A DNA stretch of 58,618 bases from DAIDHZ01 sp035480255 (GTDB taxonomy: Bacteria > Chlamydiota > Chlamydiia > Chlamydiales > SM23-39): contig CAZVXF010000008.1 of NCBI GenBank assembly GCA_964630875.1, forward strand, positions 1-58,618. Reading direction: 5' to 3'. Shown here piece by piece: positions 16,157 through 25,790 of this stretch. The position numbers and the translations under genes were made by a program. Numbering within the stretch: the stretch's first letter is position 1; every line of letters begins with the position of its first letter. Under the pieces are notes generated by a model that searched no databases, was not told where the DNA came from, and saw only the letters and a program-made list of their open reading frames with translations.

Positions 16157-19100
16157 ATGATGAAAAAAACTGGCGATACGACGACATCTTTTCTTGAAGA
16201 GATCACTCTCAAAGTTGGGAGCAAAAAAAAGGAACCAACATCCAAAGAAACCAACTACACAGTAGTCAAAAGAAATGGAACTCTCGTTCCGTTTCGTCGA
16301 GAAAGAATTATGACTGCTTTGGAAGCTGCTTTCCGAGATACAAAAAAAATTCCTCATCCTACACCGATTGATTCAGAGTTAACGAAAACAATTGAGAACA
16401 TTGCCAATTTAGTCGTAAAACAAGTGCTTAGCCTTGCCTCTAAGGGAGCCTCTTTGACTGTGGAGGGAATCCAAGACGTTGTCGAAGTGACTTTGATGAA
16501 AAACTCCCATCACGATGTCGCTCGCGATTACATCATTTATCGGGACAATCGAAAAGCAACAAGAGAAAATTCTGTCCTCCATTTAAAGATTTATCGTCGC
16601 GATAAAACAACTCCAGCGCGCTTTAATCCAATGAAAATTGCCTCTTCTATTGAAAGAGCATTCAGAGAAGCGAGAAAAATCGAAGAACAAATTCCAGAAG
16701 ACGCTGTCACCATCATCAACGATCTAACGCAAAAAATCGTGCGTGAAATGATCGACTTATCCGCAAAAGGCGATACTCTTTATATCGATATGATCGAAGA
16801 TCGGATTGAGCGTGAGTTAATGAGCGAAAAAATCTTTGATGTCGCAAAATTTTATATTCTTTATCGCGCAGAAAAAACAAAAGACTCCCCTCTTCAAAAT
16901 CTACCTAGCGTTGATGAAACGGGAACAATTCGTCAGTTTGAAATCATCAGTGCAGATCAAACAAGACTCAAGATTAACGAAACGATGCTCCGCACAAAGC
17001 TCAAATTTGCATGTCGCGGGCTTGAAAAACTCGTTTCTCACGAAGAGCTTTTAGAAACTGCGATCATGCAATATTACACAGGCATGAAAGAGCATGAAAT
17101 CGATTTAGCCAATATTTTCGCAGCAAAATCTAAGATCGAAAAAGAGCCAGCTTATGCACAAGTTGCTTCTCGCCTTCTGTTAGACACCATCTATCGAGAA
17201 ACAATGGGCTTATCAGCATCAGACAGAACATTGCAAAAAACCCATCGTCAATATTTTAAGAAAACGATTAAAGATGCGATTTCTCATAAACGCCTCTCCC
17301 CTAAACTCTTAGATTTTGATCTCGATGAATTAGGCAAAGCAATGGATTTAGAAAGAGATGATCAGTTTTCCTATCTAGGGCTTCAAACTCTTTATGATCG
17401 CTACTTTATTCACCACGAACAAAAACGTCTGGAAACACCCCAAATTTTCTGGATGCGTGTCTCGATGGGACTTGCTTTAAACGAAGGTGAGCAAAAAAAT
17501 CAAAGAGCCATTGAGTTCTATAATATCCTTTCTCAATTCTATTTCACTTCGAGTACGCCCACACTATTCAATGCTGGAACAATGCATTCTCAGTTGAGCT
17601 CTTGCTATCTCTCGACTGTCATGGATGATCTGCATCATATTTTCAAAGTGATTGCAGATGACGCTCAACTCTCAAAATGGGCCGGCGGCATTGGAAATGA
17701 CTGGACAAACGTGAGAGCAACAGGGGCTCGTATCAAAGGAACAAATGGAACTTCTCAAGGCGTCATCCCTTTTCTCAAAGTTGCAAACGACACTGCAGTC
17801 GCAGTGAACCAAGGAGGAAAAAGAAAAGGCGCAATGTGCGCGTATCTTGAGACTTGGCACCTCGATATCGAAGATTTCTTAGAGCTCCGCAAAAATACTG
17901 GTGATGAGAGACGTAGAACTCCTGATATGAATACAGCCAACTGGATTCCTGATCTGTTCATGAAGCGCGTGCGTGAAAATGGAATGTGGACATTGTTTAG
18001 TCCAAACGATACTCCTGATCTGCATGACCTTTATGGGCAAGCGTTTGAAACGCGTTATACTGAATATGAAACAGCTGTAGAGCAAGGGAAAATCAAGCTC
18101 TTTAAACGCATTGAAGCGATTCAATTATGGCGCAAAATGTTGAGCATGCTCTTTGAAACAGGTCATCCTTGGATTACATTCAAAGATCCATCGAATATCC
18201 GTTCGCCGCAAGGACATGTGGGTGTTGTTCACTCATCCAATCTTTGCACAGAGATTTTGCTAAATTCATCAGCGGATGAAACAGCGGTTTGTAACTTGGG
18301 ATCCATCAATTTACCCAAGCATACAACAGAAAAAGGTCTCGATGAGAAACAGCTCGCAGCGACCATTCGATCTGCGATTCGCATGCTAGATAACGTCGTG
18401 GATATTAACTTCTATCCAACAATTGAAGCACAAAATTCCAACTTACGTCACCGTCCGATCGGCCTTGGCATTATGGGATTCCAAGATTCGCTCTATATTC
18501 AAAACATCAGTTATGCAAGCCATGAGGCGGTTGATTTTGCAGACAAGAGCCAAGAGATGATCTCCTACTATGCAATTTTGGCTTCAACAGAACTTGCACA
18601 TGAAAAAGGGACCTATGCAAGCTATCGAGGATCTGCATGGGATCGAGGACTACTGCCGATCGATACAATTGAGCTTTTAGAAGAGCAAAGAGGGGCGAAA
18701 ATTGATTTAGATCGCTCATCTACAATGGATTGGAGCGTTGTGCGCGAAGCTGTGAAAAAACATGGCATGCGCAATTCAAATACAATGGCCATCGCGCCCA
18801 CTGCGACGATTGGCAACATTATTGGCGTCATTCCATCGAATGAACCCATTTACAAACATCTGTTTGTGAAGTCCAATCTCTCTGGAGAGTTTACAATCAT
18901 CAATCCATATCTTGTAGAAAAATTAAAAACCCTTGGGTTATGGGATGATGAGATGATCGATGATCTCAAATATTTTGATGGTTCGATTCGTGAAATTGAA
19001 AGAATTCCAAAAGAGGTGAGAAATCTATTCCTGACTGCTTTTGAAATTGGGCCAGAATGGATTATTGAGTGTGGAGCACGTCGCCAAAAATGGATTGACA

Positions 19101-19375
19101 TGGGTCAATCGCTCAATCTTTATCTCGAAGAACCCAGCGGGAAAAAACTGCATCAAATGTATATGCTTGCATGGGAAAAAGGATTGAAAACAACCTATTA
19201 TCTCAGAACTTTGGGAGCTACACAAATTGAGAAATCTTCTGTTGATATTAACAAAAGAGGCTTACAACCGCGCTGGATGAAGAACAAATCCGCATCGAGC
19301 AATATTGCAGTGGATAGAACCGATGACATGCCAAAAGCTTGCACACTCGGAGAAGGCTGCGAAAGCTGCCAATAA
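16157..19375 (+). CDS. nrdA: ribonucleoside-diphosphate reductase large subunit
   Basis: Reduces ribonucleoside diphosphates to deoxy forms. The 1072-residue protein is longer than usual because the N-terminal ATP-cone region is repeated: YTVVKRNGTLVPFRRERI (about 35-125), a second starting near 140 (YRRDKTTPARFNPMKIASSI) and a third, more diverged, near 258-350. The catalytic barrel shows SSCYLSTV, WAGGIGNDW, GKRKGAMCAYLE, SSNLCTEI and NSNTMAIAPTATIGNI, and the C-terminus ends in the redox pair CESC (C1068, C1071). The long form also occurs in Chlamydia. It is cotranscribed with nrdB 30 bp downstream. Confidence 0.95.
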   Translation: MMKKTGDTTTSFLEEITLKVGSKKKEPTSKETNYTVVKRNGTLVPFRRERIMTALEAAFRDTKKIPHPTPIDSELTKTIENIANLVVKQVLSLASKGASLTVEGIQDVVEVTLMKNSHHDVARDYIIYRDNRKATRENSVLHLKIYRRDKTTPARFNPMKIASSIERAFREARKIEEQIPEDAVTIINDLTQKIVREMIDLSAKGDTLYIDMIEDRIERELMSEKIFDVAKFYILYRAEKTKDSPLQNLPSVDETGTIRQFEIISADQTRLKINETMLRTKLKFACRGLEKLVSHEELLETAIMQYYTGMKEHEIDLANIFAAKSKIEKEPAYAQVASRLLLDTIYRETMGLSASDRTLQKTHRQYFKKTIKDAISHKRLSPKLLDFDLDELGKAMDLERDDQFSYLGLQTLYDRYFIHHEQKRLETPQIFWMRVSMGLALNEGEQKNQRAIEFYNILSQFYFTSSTPTLFNAGTMHSQLSSCYLSTVMDDLHHIFKVIADDAQLSKWAGGIGNDWTNVRATGARIKGTNGTSQGVIPFLKVANDTAVAVNQGGKRKGAMCAYLETWHLDIEDFLELRKNTGDERRRTPDMNTANWIPDLFMKRVRENGMWTLFSPNDTPDLHDLYGQAFETRYTEYETAVEQGKIKLFKRIEAIQLWRKMLSMLFETGHPWITFKDPSNIRSPQGHVGVVHSSNLCTEILLNSSADETAVCNLGSINLPKHTTEKGLDEKQLAATIRSAIRMLDNVVDINFYPTIEAQNSNLRHRPIGLGIMGFQDSLYIQNISYASHEAVDFADKSQEMISYYAILASTELAHEKGTYASYRGSAWDRGLLPIDTIELLEEQRGAKIDLDRSSTMDWSVVREAVKKHGMRNSNTMAIAPTATIGNIIGVIPSNEPIYKHLFVKSNLSGEFTIINPYLVEKLKTLGLWDDEMIDDLKYFDGSIREIERIPKEVRNLFLTAFEIGPEWIIECGARRQKWIDMGQSLNLYLEEPSGKKLHQMYMLAWEKGLKTTYYLRTLGATQIEKSSVDINKRGLQPRWMKNKSASSNIAVDRTDDMPKACTLGEGCESCQ

Positions 19376-19405
19376 AAAAAGAACCACCGAGATTAAGAGG
19401 GAAAC

Positions 19406-20437
19406 ATGACTCAAGCAAAAGAACAACGCGTTAATATAAAAGATAAAAGACTCATTAATTGCCACGCAGTTGATGTGAACCAACTCATGCCCCTCAAATA
19501 TAAGTGGGCATGGGAACATTATTTGAATGGATGCGCAAACCACTGGATGCCCAACGAAGTATCCATGGCAAAAGACATCGAGATTTGGAAATCAGATAAA
19601 TTATCCAATGAAGAAAGACGCGTGATCATGCGCACACTTGGATTTTTCTCAACGGCTGAAAGCTTAGTCGGAAATAACATCGTACTTGCAATCTTCCGTC
19701 ATATCACAAATCCAGAAGCGCGCCAGTATCTGCTACGTCAAGCATTTGAAGAAGCGATCCATACCCACACATTCCTTTATATCGTTGAATCTCTAACGCT
19801 AGATCAAGGCGAGATATTCAATATGTACAATGAGATCCCAACGATTGCTGAAAAAGATCAATTTGAAATGGAGCTCACAGAAGCAGTCCTTCAACCAGAC
19901 TTTACTACAGCAACACCCGAGGGAGCTCAACAATTCCTCAAAAACCTGATTGGCTATTACATCATTATGGAGGGCATCTTCTTCTATAGCGGATTTGTCA
20001 TGATCCTCTCTTTCCTGCGCCAAAACAAGATGATTGGTATCGGTGAGCAATTCCAATACATTCTCCGCGATGAGACGGTCCATTTAAACTTTGGAATCGA
20101 CCTAATCAATGGAATTAAAGAAGAGAATCCTCATCTATGGACTGCTGAATTCCAAGCACACATCATTGAAAAAATTAAACAAGCAGTTGAGCTCGAAATC
20201 CGTTATGCAGAAGATTGCTTGCCAACAGGCATTCTCGGCCTTACTGCTCCGATGTTTCGAGAATATGTGCAACATATCGCTGACCGACGTCTGGAAAGAA
20301 TTGGCCTAAAAGCAATCTACCGCTCAAAGAACCCATTCCCATGGATGTCCGAAGCAATCGATCTAACAAAAGAAAAGAACTTCTTCGAAACGAGAGTCAC
20401 TGAATACCAGTCCTCTTCAAACCTCGTTTGGACCTAA
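19406..20437 (+). CDS. nrdB: ribonucleoside-diphosphate reductase small subunit, class Ic
   Basis: Houses the metal cofactor that starts the radical reaction. Metal ligands are visible in TAESLVGNN (E85), FEEAIHTH (E116, H119), YIIMEGIFFY and RDETVHLNFG. At the position of the radical Tyr the protein has Phe (F123 in HTHTFLYIVESL), as in Chlamydia trachomatis, whose enzyme uses a Mn(IV)/Fe(III) cluster in place of a tyrosyl radical. Length 343, normal. GAGGG precedes the start. Confidence 0.95.
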   Translation: MTQAKEQRVNIKDKRLINCHAVDVNQLMPLKYKWAWEHYLNGCANHWMPNEVSMAKDIEIWKSDKLSNEERRVIMRTLGFFSTAESLVGNNIVLAIFRHITNPEARQYLLRQAFEEAIHTHTFLYIVESLTLDQGEIFNMYNEIPTIAEKDQFEMELTEAVLQPDFTTATPEGAQQFLKNLIGYYIIMEGIFFYSGFVMILSFLRQNKMIGIGEQFQYILRDETVHLNFGIDLINGIKEENPHLWTAEFQAHIIEKIKQAVELEIRYAEDCLPTGILGLTAPMFREYVQHIADRRLERIGLKAIYRSKNPFPWMSEAIDLTKEKNFFETRVTEYQSSSNLVWT

Positions 20438-20449
20438 TCGAGTATGCTT

Positions 20450-20467
20450 AGGGGGGATTTCCCCCCC
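20450..20467. terminator. G/C hairpin after nrdB
   Basis: A run of six G (20451-20456) and eight C (20461-20468) separated by ATTT forms a short, very stable stem between the convergent nrdB and the small secreted protein gene. There is no U-tract, so the terminator role is likely but not proven. Confidence 0.5.
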
Positions 20468-20494
20468 CTGGGTCTAATCCCGTAATATCTTTAA

Positions 20495-20728
20495 TTATTC
20501 TTCTGTATCTTCTGCGTCGTTAAGCCCTGATTCTTCTTCATTTCCTAATTGCGCAACTTTTTCTTGTTGTTTTTGCTGTTCTGCAGCGACAGCGCTTGGT
20601 TCCGCGACTGCATTTTCTGCAGCGCCAATCGCTTCAATTTCCTGGTTGTCGCTTTGATGATCATCGAACTCTTGCGCGGATAAACCGTAAAAACTAAGAG
20701 CTGCTGCCATTAACATTATTTTTTTCAT
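20495..20728 (-). CDS. small acidic secreted protein
   Basis: A 77-residue protein with an N-terminal signal peptide (MKKIMLMAAALSFYGLSAQ, likely cut after LSA) and a highly acidic, Gln/Ala/Glu-rich remainder, about 58 residues after cleavage. AGGAG lies six bases before ATG. Low complexity prevents family assignment; likely periplasmic or exported. Confidence 0.7.
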   Translation of the reverse strand: MKKIMLMAAALSFYGLSAQEFDDHQSDNQEIEAIGAAENAVAEPSAVAAEQQKQQEKVAQLGNEEESGLNDAEDTEE

Positions 20729-20780
20729 ATATTCTCCTATTGTTCAACGTGATCCAACAAAGTACTAAAAAAATATTTAT

Positions 20781-20808
20781 TTGACAACTTTTTCATTCGG
20801 TTTATAGA
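20781..20808 (+). promoter_or_regulatory. promoter of the histone-like gene
   Basis: TTGACA (20781-20786) perfect, 16-bp spacer, TATAGA (20803-20808). The leader carries GGAGAAA before ATG 20837. The opposite strand overlaps with the upstream region of the secreted protein gene. Confidence 0.7.
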
Positions 20809-20836
20809 ATGCAATTAGACATTCTCGGAGAAATCA

Positions 20837-21265
20837 ATGGTCGCCAAGGCAAAAAAAAGAACAAAAAAACAGACGTCTCGCAAAAGTGTGAAGAAAAGAG
20901 CTGCAAAAAAAGTGACGTCTAAAAAAAGAACTGTGAAAAAGACGGCAAGCAGAAAAACTGCACAAAAAAGAAAATCCACACGAAAAGAATCCTCACTTTC
21001 CAATCATGAATCTCTTTGGAGAGCCTACAAAGGACTTCAAGAAAAAATTGACGACGCATGGAAGAAACTGCAAGCGGATGTAAAAAGAAAAGCTAAAACC
21101 GATGTTCTCACGGCCCATAAGAACCATTTGCTACTTTTGCTTGGCGAATGCAATTACATGGCACGTGAGTGCATGAAGTCAGCTGGCGAATCTGAATCAA
21201 GTGGATCCTCAGCATCTACAACACCTGTTGATACTGACAACAATCCTTTTAAGCATCGGCAGTAA
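20837..21265 (+). CDS. histone H1-like (Hc2-like) DNA-binding protein with a C-terminal helical domain
   Basis: A 142-residue protein. Residues 1-52 are almost only Lys, Arg, Thr, Ser and Ala in KKxxxRKT-type repeats, as in chlamydial Hc2, which compacts DNA in the infectious form. Residues 55-115 form a non-basic helical domain (SLWRAYKGLQEKIDDAWKKL, LLLLLGECNYMARECMK) that Hc2 itself lacks, and a Ser-rich tail ends the protein. A nucleoid-packing role is inferred from the basic repeats. A hairpin covers its stop codon and the start of the M16 gene. Confidence 0.8.
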   Translation: MVAKAKKRTKKQTSRKSVKKRAAKKVTSKKRTVKKTASRKTAQKRKSTRKESSLSNHESLWRAYKGLQEKIDDAWKKLQADVKRKAKTDVLTAHKNHLLLLLGECNYMARECMKSAGESESSGSSASTTPVDTDNNPFKHRQ

Positions 21266-21279
21266 GACCTCCGATGCTT
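21251..21279 (+). promoter_or_regulatory. hairpin over the histone stop and M16 start codons
   Basis: AAGCATCGG (21251-21259) pairs perfectly with CCGATGCTT (21271-21279). The histone stop TAA (21263-21265) lies in the 11-nt loop and the M16 ATG (21274-21276) lies in the right arm, so the fold would hide the start until ribosomes read through the histone gene. Confidence 0.5.
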
Positions 21280-24168
21280 GTTGGATCTTCTTATCGTTCA
21301 TTTCGAGGGACAAAAAATCTTCCCTTGAAAGAACTCCAAAGTACACTGATCGAAGCTGTGCATGAGCCTACCGGCGCTAGAATCATGCACATTGCGAACA
21401 ACGACCCCGAAAATCTTTTTTGCCTCTCTTTTCAAACTCTTCCTTCGAGTTCTAATGGGGTGGCTCATATCTTAGAGCACATTGTTTTATGTGGATCCAA
21501 AAAATTTCCGATCAAAGATCCATTTTTTTCGATGACTAGACGGAGCTTAAACACCTACATGAATGCGCTGACAGGACAGGATTTCACCTGTTATCCAGCG
21601 AGCTCTCAAGTCGAGAAAGATTTCTACAATCTCCTTGAAGTGTATATCGATGCAGTATTCCACCCTGAGCTTAAACTCATGAGTTTTTTGCAAGAAGGGC
21701 ATCGGCTTGTTTTTACAGAACAAAAAACCCTGGAATTTCAAGGCGTTGTTTATAACGAGATGAAGGGATCTTTATCCTCAGCAGAACCGCGTCTTTGGGA
21801 AGTCGTGTTAAAACATTTAACTCCAGATCTTCCCTATGCTGTCAACTCTGGAGGAAATCCAAAAGTCATTCCAAGTCTCACTTATGAAGAACTCAAGAGT
21901 TTCCATCGCAAGTACTACCATCCATCGCGTTGTATCTTTTTCTTTTACGGCAATCTCCCTCTCGAGAAACATTTAGATTTCCTTTTAGAGAACGCACTTT
22001 CCGATGTTAAAAAAGAGGCCCCGTTACCTCTGATTCCTCTGCAAAAAAGATTTTTAAAACCTGTGACTATTCAAGCCTCTTACCCGATCGCAGAATCGGA
22101 ACCTACATTGAAAAAAACATGGATCGTTTTCTCTTTTCTAACAGCTCCTTTGCTCAATCAAGAAGAGGTTCTTGCCCTTTGCCTCATCGATAGTTTATTA
22201 ATGGATACAGATGCTTCACCTTTAAAAATTGCGATTTTAAAGTCAGGTCTTTGCACAAGCGCAGACTCATCTGTTGATGTAGAAATGAGCGAGATCCCCT
22301 TTTCGTTTATTTTTAAAGGATGCGTTGAAAAAAATGCGCCGGATTTAAAAAAACTTTTGTTCGATACGCTGAAAACATGTCATTTTAGTGAAGAGGAAAT
22401 CGATGCTTCTCTTCATCAATTAGAATTTGATCGTACTGAAATTGGCGCTGAGGGAGTCCCTTTTGGCCTTTCTCTTTTCTTCAGATCCGCTTTAAATAAA
22501 CAACATGGTAGTGAGCCAGAAAATGCATTGCTCATTCATACTCTTTTCCGCTCTCTTAGAAAAGATTTAAAAGATCCTCAATTCTTACAAAATCTGATTC
22601 GAAAATATTTCTTAGATAATCAACACTTCGTAAAAGTGATTTTTTCTCCAGACGCAAAGCTGAGCGCTCAAGAAAGAAATGAGGAAGAAGCTACACTGCG
22701 CAAACTTCTGCATGAAGTGGATGAAAAAAAGATCATCGCAGAGACTAAGGAACTTGCAAAATATCAAGAATCCATAGAAACGCAATCCCTTGATTGTCTT
22801 CCGAAACTGAATTTGAAAGATATTCCCAGAAAAGTGAAAGACTATCCCCTTTTTGAAACAAAAATGGATCAACTTCACGTCTTTCATCATCCTTGCTTTA
22901 CCAATCAAATCCTTTATGCAGATCTGATTTTTGATTTGCCTGCAATTGCAGAAAAAGACCTTCCCTTAGTTTCATTATTTGTCCATTTTCTAACAGAGCT
23001 TGGTTGTGGAGGAAGAGACTACGCAGAAAATTTGAGCTTTCAACAAGCCTATACAGGAGGTGTTCAGGCGTCTTTAGCAATGCATACACCGCGAGAAACT
23101 CCAGATCTTTTTTATCCCTATTTTTCTTTGCGAGGTAAGGTGCTCGCTCGCAATAGCGAAAAGCTTTTTTCTCTCTTTGCAGATTTTATGCAAGGAGTCG
23201 ATTGCACAGATCGCGAACGAATCCAAGAATTGCTCGAACAGCAAGCAACTGAATTACAAAATCGTTTAACGAAAAATGCCCTCAATTATGCGATACAAAC
23301 ATCCCTTCTTGATTTTTCAAAAATCGCTTTTGTTTCCGATCAGTGGTATGGGTTATCGTATTATCAGGCCGTACTTGAGTGGTTGAAGAAACCAGAGAAA
23401 ATTCCTGAAGAACTCCATCGCATTCAAAATCTGATTTTAGGGAAAGGGATTCCTCATTTGGTCATCTCTTCTGAGAAAGAGACATTCGATGAAATTCAAA
23501 ATCAGTCATTTTTTAATCTTCATAAAAAGCTTGAGACGCGCGAATTGATTCCTTGGAAAAGCGACTTTTCAGTCAAAAAACAACGATCCCAAGCGCGTTT
23601 TATCTCTTCGCCTGTTGCATTTACAGCAAGAGGCCAGCGTACGATTTGCTACAAAGATCCCCGCTCTTCCTTCCTCGTGCTTGCCTCAGAACTTTTGGAT
23701 AATACTCACCTCCATAAAGAAATTAGAGAAAAAGGAGGCGCCTATGGAAGCGGTGCCAATTACTCTCCACATACAGGCAATTTCCATTTTTATTCTTACC
23801 GCGATCCGAATCTGGCTAAAACCATCGGAGAATTCCAAATTGCTTTAGAAAAAATCAGCAAAGGTAATTTTAGCAATCAAGACTTAGAAGAGGCAAAATT
23901 TGGTGCAATTCAAAGTCTAGATGCCCCCGTTCCACCAGGCAATCGGGCAAAAACCGCCTATGCATGGTACCGTTCCGGCAGAACGCTTGAGGAGAGACAA
24001 AAATTCCGAGAAGCCGTTCTATCTGCAACGAAAGAAGATGTTGCAAATGCCGTCAGAGAACTATTATTGCCATCACCGCATGTCATTGTTTCGTTCTTAG
24101 GAGAGGATTTGTATCGCCGAGAAGAAAAAAAGCTTCACGACCCTCTTGACATTCTAACGATTCACTAA
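21274..24168 (+). CDS. M16C zinc metallopeptidase (PreP/insulinase type)
   Basis: A 964-residue M16 peptidase with the inverted zinc motif H-X2-E-H as HILEH (H65, E68, H69) and the downstream Glu in VVYNEMKGS. The two homologous halves, each about 480 residues, and the C-terminal block KGGAYGSGANYSPH fit the one-chain M16C group (presequence protease/Cym1), which degrades peptides in a closed chamber. No signal peptide, so cytoplasmic. It starts 8 bp after the histone-like gene with no clear ribosome site, and the start is inside a hairpin. Confidence 0.88.
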   Translation: MLVGSSYRSFRGTKNLPLKELQSTLIEAVHEPTGARIMHIANNDPENLFCLSFQTLPSSSNGVAHILEHIVLCGSKKFPIKDPFFSMTRRSLNTYMNALTGQDFTCYPASSQVEKDFYNLLEVYIDAVFHPELKLMSFLQEGHRLVFTEQKTLEFQGVVYNEMKGSLSSAEPRLWEVVLKHLTPDLPYAVNSGGNPKVIPSLTYEELKSFHRKYYHPSRCIFFFYGNLPLEKHLDFLLENALSDVKKEAPLPLIPLQKRFLKPVTIQASYPIAESEPTLKKTWIVFSFLTAPLLNQEEVLALCLIDSLLMDTDASPLKIAILKSGLCTSADSSVDVEMSEIPFSFIFKGCVEKNAPDLKKLLFDTLKTCHFSEEEIDASLHQLEFDRTEIGAEGVPFGLSLFFRSALNKQHGSEPENALLIHTLFRSLRKDLKDPQFLQNLIRKYFLDNQHFVKVIFSPDAKLSAQERNEEEATLRKLLHEVDEKKIIAETKELAKYQESIETQSLDCLPKLNLKDIPRKVKDYPLFETKMDQLHVFHHPCFTNQILYADLIFDLPAIAEKDLPLVSLFVHFLTELGCGGRDYAENLSFQQAYTGGVQASLAMHTPRETPDLFYPYFSLRGKVLARNSEKLFSLFADFMQGVDCTDRERIQELLEQQATELQNRLTKNALNYAIQTSLLDFSKIAFVSDQWYGLSYYQAVLEWLKKPEKIPEELHRIQNLILGKGIPHLVISSEKETFDEIQNQSFFNLHKKLETRELIPWKSDFSVKKQRSQARFISSPVAFTARGQRTICYKDPRSSFLVLASELLDNTHLHKEIREKGGAYGSGANYSPHTGNFHFYSYRDPNLAKTIGEFQIALEKISKGNFSNQDLEEAKFGAIQSLDAPVPPGNRAKTAYAWYRSGRTLEERQKFREAVLSATKEDVANAVRELLLPSPHVIVSFLGEDLYRREEKKLHDPLDILTIH

Positions 24169-24313
24169 ATAGAGAATTGCAAAACTCCCCTGTGCGCAAA
24201 ATTTGAATCCAATAAAAAAGCGATCATCTTACAGATCGAAATAGTACTTACAAGCACTCTCTGTGGTAAAATTTTCTGTGATTTTCTATAATTCAACTTT
24301 TTTTGAGGTGACT

Positions 24314-25735
24314 ATGAAAAGACAAATCTTATCTATATGCATGCTACTGGCTCTCACCCATGTTGCTGAAGGAAAAGGATCGCAGGGAGATGAGGGCGCA
24401 AGTTTGCTTGAACAAACATCACTTGCCTTTACCCATATCGCGGATAAAGCAATGCCGGCGACGGTTTTCATTAAGACTCAGATCAAAGAACAGACTCAAG
24501 GGGCCAATCCTTTTGACATGTACGGCGATGATTTTTTCCGTAAATTCTTTGGTCCCCAATTTCAAAATCCACAACAGCAACAACAGCAGGTTGCCGGGGG
24601 ATCTGGATTTATCATTAGCAAAGATGGTTACATCGTGACGAATCATCACGTGATTAAAGATGCGTCTCAAATCACCGTCATCTTAAACGATGATCGAGAA
24701 TATATCGCCACGGTAAAAGGGACAGACCCAAGAACGGATCTCGCATTATTAAAGATCGAAGAGAAAAATCTTCCCTTTTTGACATTTGGAGACTCTGACA
24801 AACTTCGCGTTGGAGAGTGGGTTGTTGCAATAGGAAACCCTTTTGGTCTTGAAGCTACGTTAACTGTTGGCGTTGTAAGCGCGAAAGGACGGCAAGATGT
24901 TGGGATTGCCTCCTATGAAGATTTTATCCAAACGGATGCAGCCATTAATCCAGGCAATTCAGGCGGACCTCTTTTGAATCTTGATAGCGAAGTTATTGGC
25001 GTAAATACCGCAATTTTCAGTCGAAGCGGCGGATATATGGGTATTGGTCTATCCATTCCGAGTAAAATGGCAGAGCATGTGATCTGTCAGTTAATGAATG
25101 GTGGCTGCATTCAGCGCGCATATCTGGGAGTCATTTTACAACCAGTTGACAAAACTTTAGCAGACGCATTGAACTTGGAAAAACAAGAAGGAATTCTCAT
25201 TTCTGAAGTCATGAAGGATTCTCCTGCGGCAAAAGCAGGTCTTGAAAATGGGGATATCATCGTCCAATACAATGAAAAAGCAGTCAAAAACGTGAATAAG
25301 TTCCGCAATGATATTGCAATGTATAAACCAGGCTCAGAACTGAAGCTCGTCATCTTGCGGAATAATAAAAGAATCACCATCAAAGCCATCCTTGGAACGC
25401 AAAGCGAAGGAGAGGCGCTCTCTACTGAAGCAATCCAAAAAATTGGCTTACAACTGGAGAATTTGACACCAGAACTCGCAAGTCGTCTTGGTTACTCCTC
25501 GGACGTGGAAGGGATTGTCATTTCGAAAGTGAAACCAAATTCGCCTGCAGCTTTGGCTGGAATTCAAGCTTCTAATTTGATTACAGGCATCGCGTTTAGC
25601 TTAAACAATCAAAAACGGATCAGAAACATAACGGATTTTGAAGAAGCTTTAAAAGACATCGGAGATCGCAAACACATCATCCTGATTGTCAGACATCACA
25701 ATTATCAACGCTACTACACCGTTAAACTCAACTAA
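24314..25735 (+). CDS. htrA: HtrA/DegP family periplasmic serine protease
   Basis: Degrades or refolds damaged proteins in the periplasm. A signal peptide (MKRQILSICMLLALTHVAEG) is followed by the trypsin-like domain with catalytic H112 (TNHHV), D142 (TDLALLKI) and S216 (GNSGGPL), then two PDZ domains (about 270-365 and 385-470). The Gln-rich loop QQQQQQ (88-93) lies in the LA-loop region. ATG 24314 is chosen over the upstream in-frame start because GAGGTG precedes it and it yields the signal peptide. Length (473) is normal. Confidence 0.93.
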   Translation: MKRQILSICMLLALTHVAEGKGSQGDEGASLLEQTSLAFTHIADKAMPATVFIKTQIKEQTQGANPFDMYGDDFFRKFFGPQFQNPQQQQQQVAGGSGFIISKDGYIVTNHHVIKDASQITVILNDDREYIATVKGTDPRTDLALLKIEEKNLPFLTFGDSDKLRVGEWVVAIGNPFGLEATLTVGVVSAKGRQDVGIASYEDFIQTDAAINPGNSGGPLLNLDSEVIGVNTAIFSRSGGYMGIGLSIPSKMAEHVICQLMNGGCIQRAYLGVILQPVDKTLADALNLEKQEGILISEVMKDSPAAKAGLENGDIIVQYNEKAVKNVNKFRNDIAMYKPGSELKLVILRNNKRITIKAILGTQSEGEALSTEAIQKIGLQLENLTPELASRLGYSSDVEGIVISKVKPNSPAALAGIQASNLITGIAFSLNNQKRIRNITDFEEALKDIGDRKHIILIVRHHNYQRYYTVKLN

Positions 25736-25764
25736 ATGTGAAGTTATAGTCGTTGAAAATAGCG

Positions 25765-25788
25765 CCGAGAAATTCGTTGGTTTCTCGG
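25765..25788 (+). terminator. intrinsic terminator of htrA
   Basis: CCGAGAAA (25765-25772) pairs with TTTCTCGG (25781-25788) around an 8-nt loop and is followed by a T-rich run. It also lies at the end of the convergent permease gene. Confidence 0.8.
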
Positions 25789-25790
25789 TA

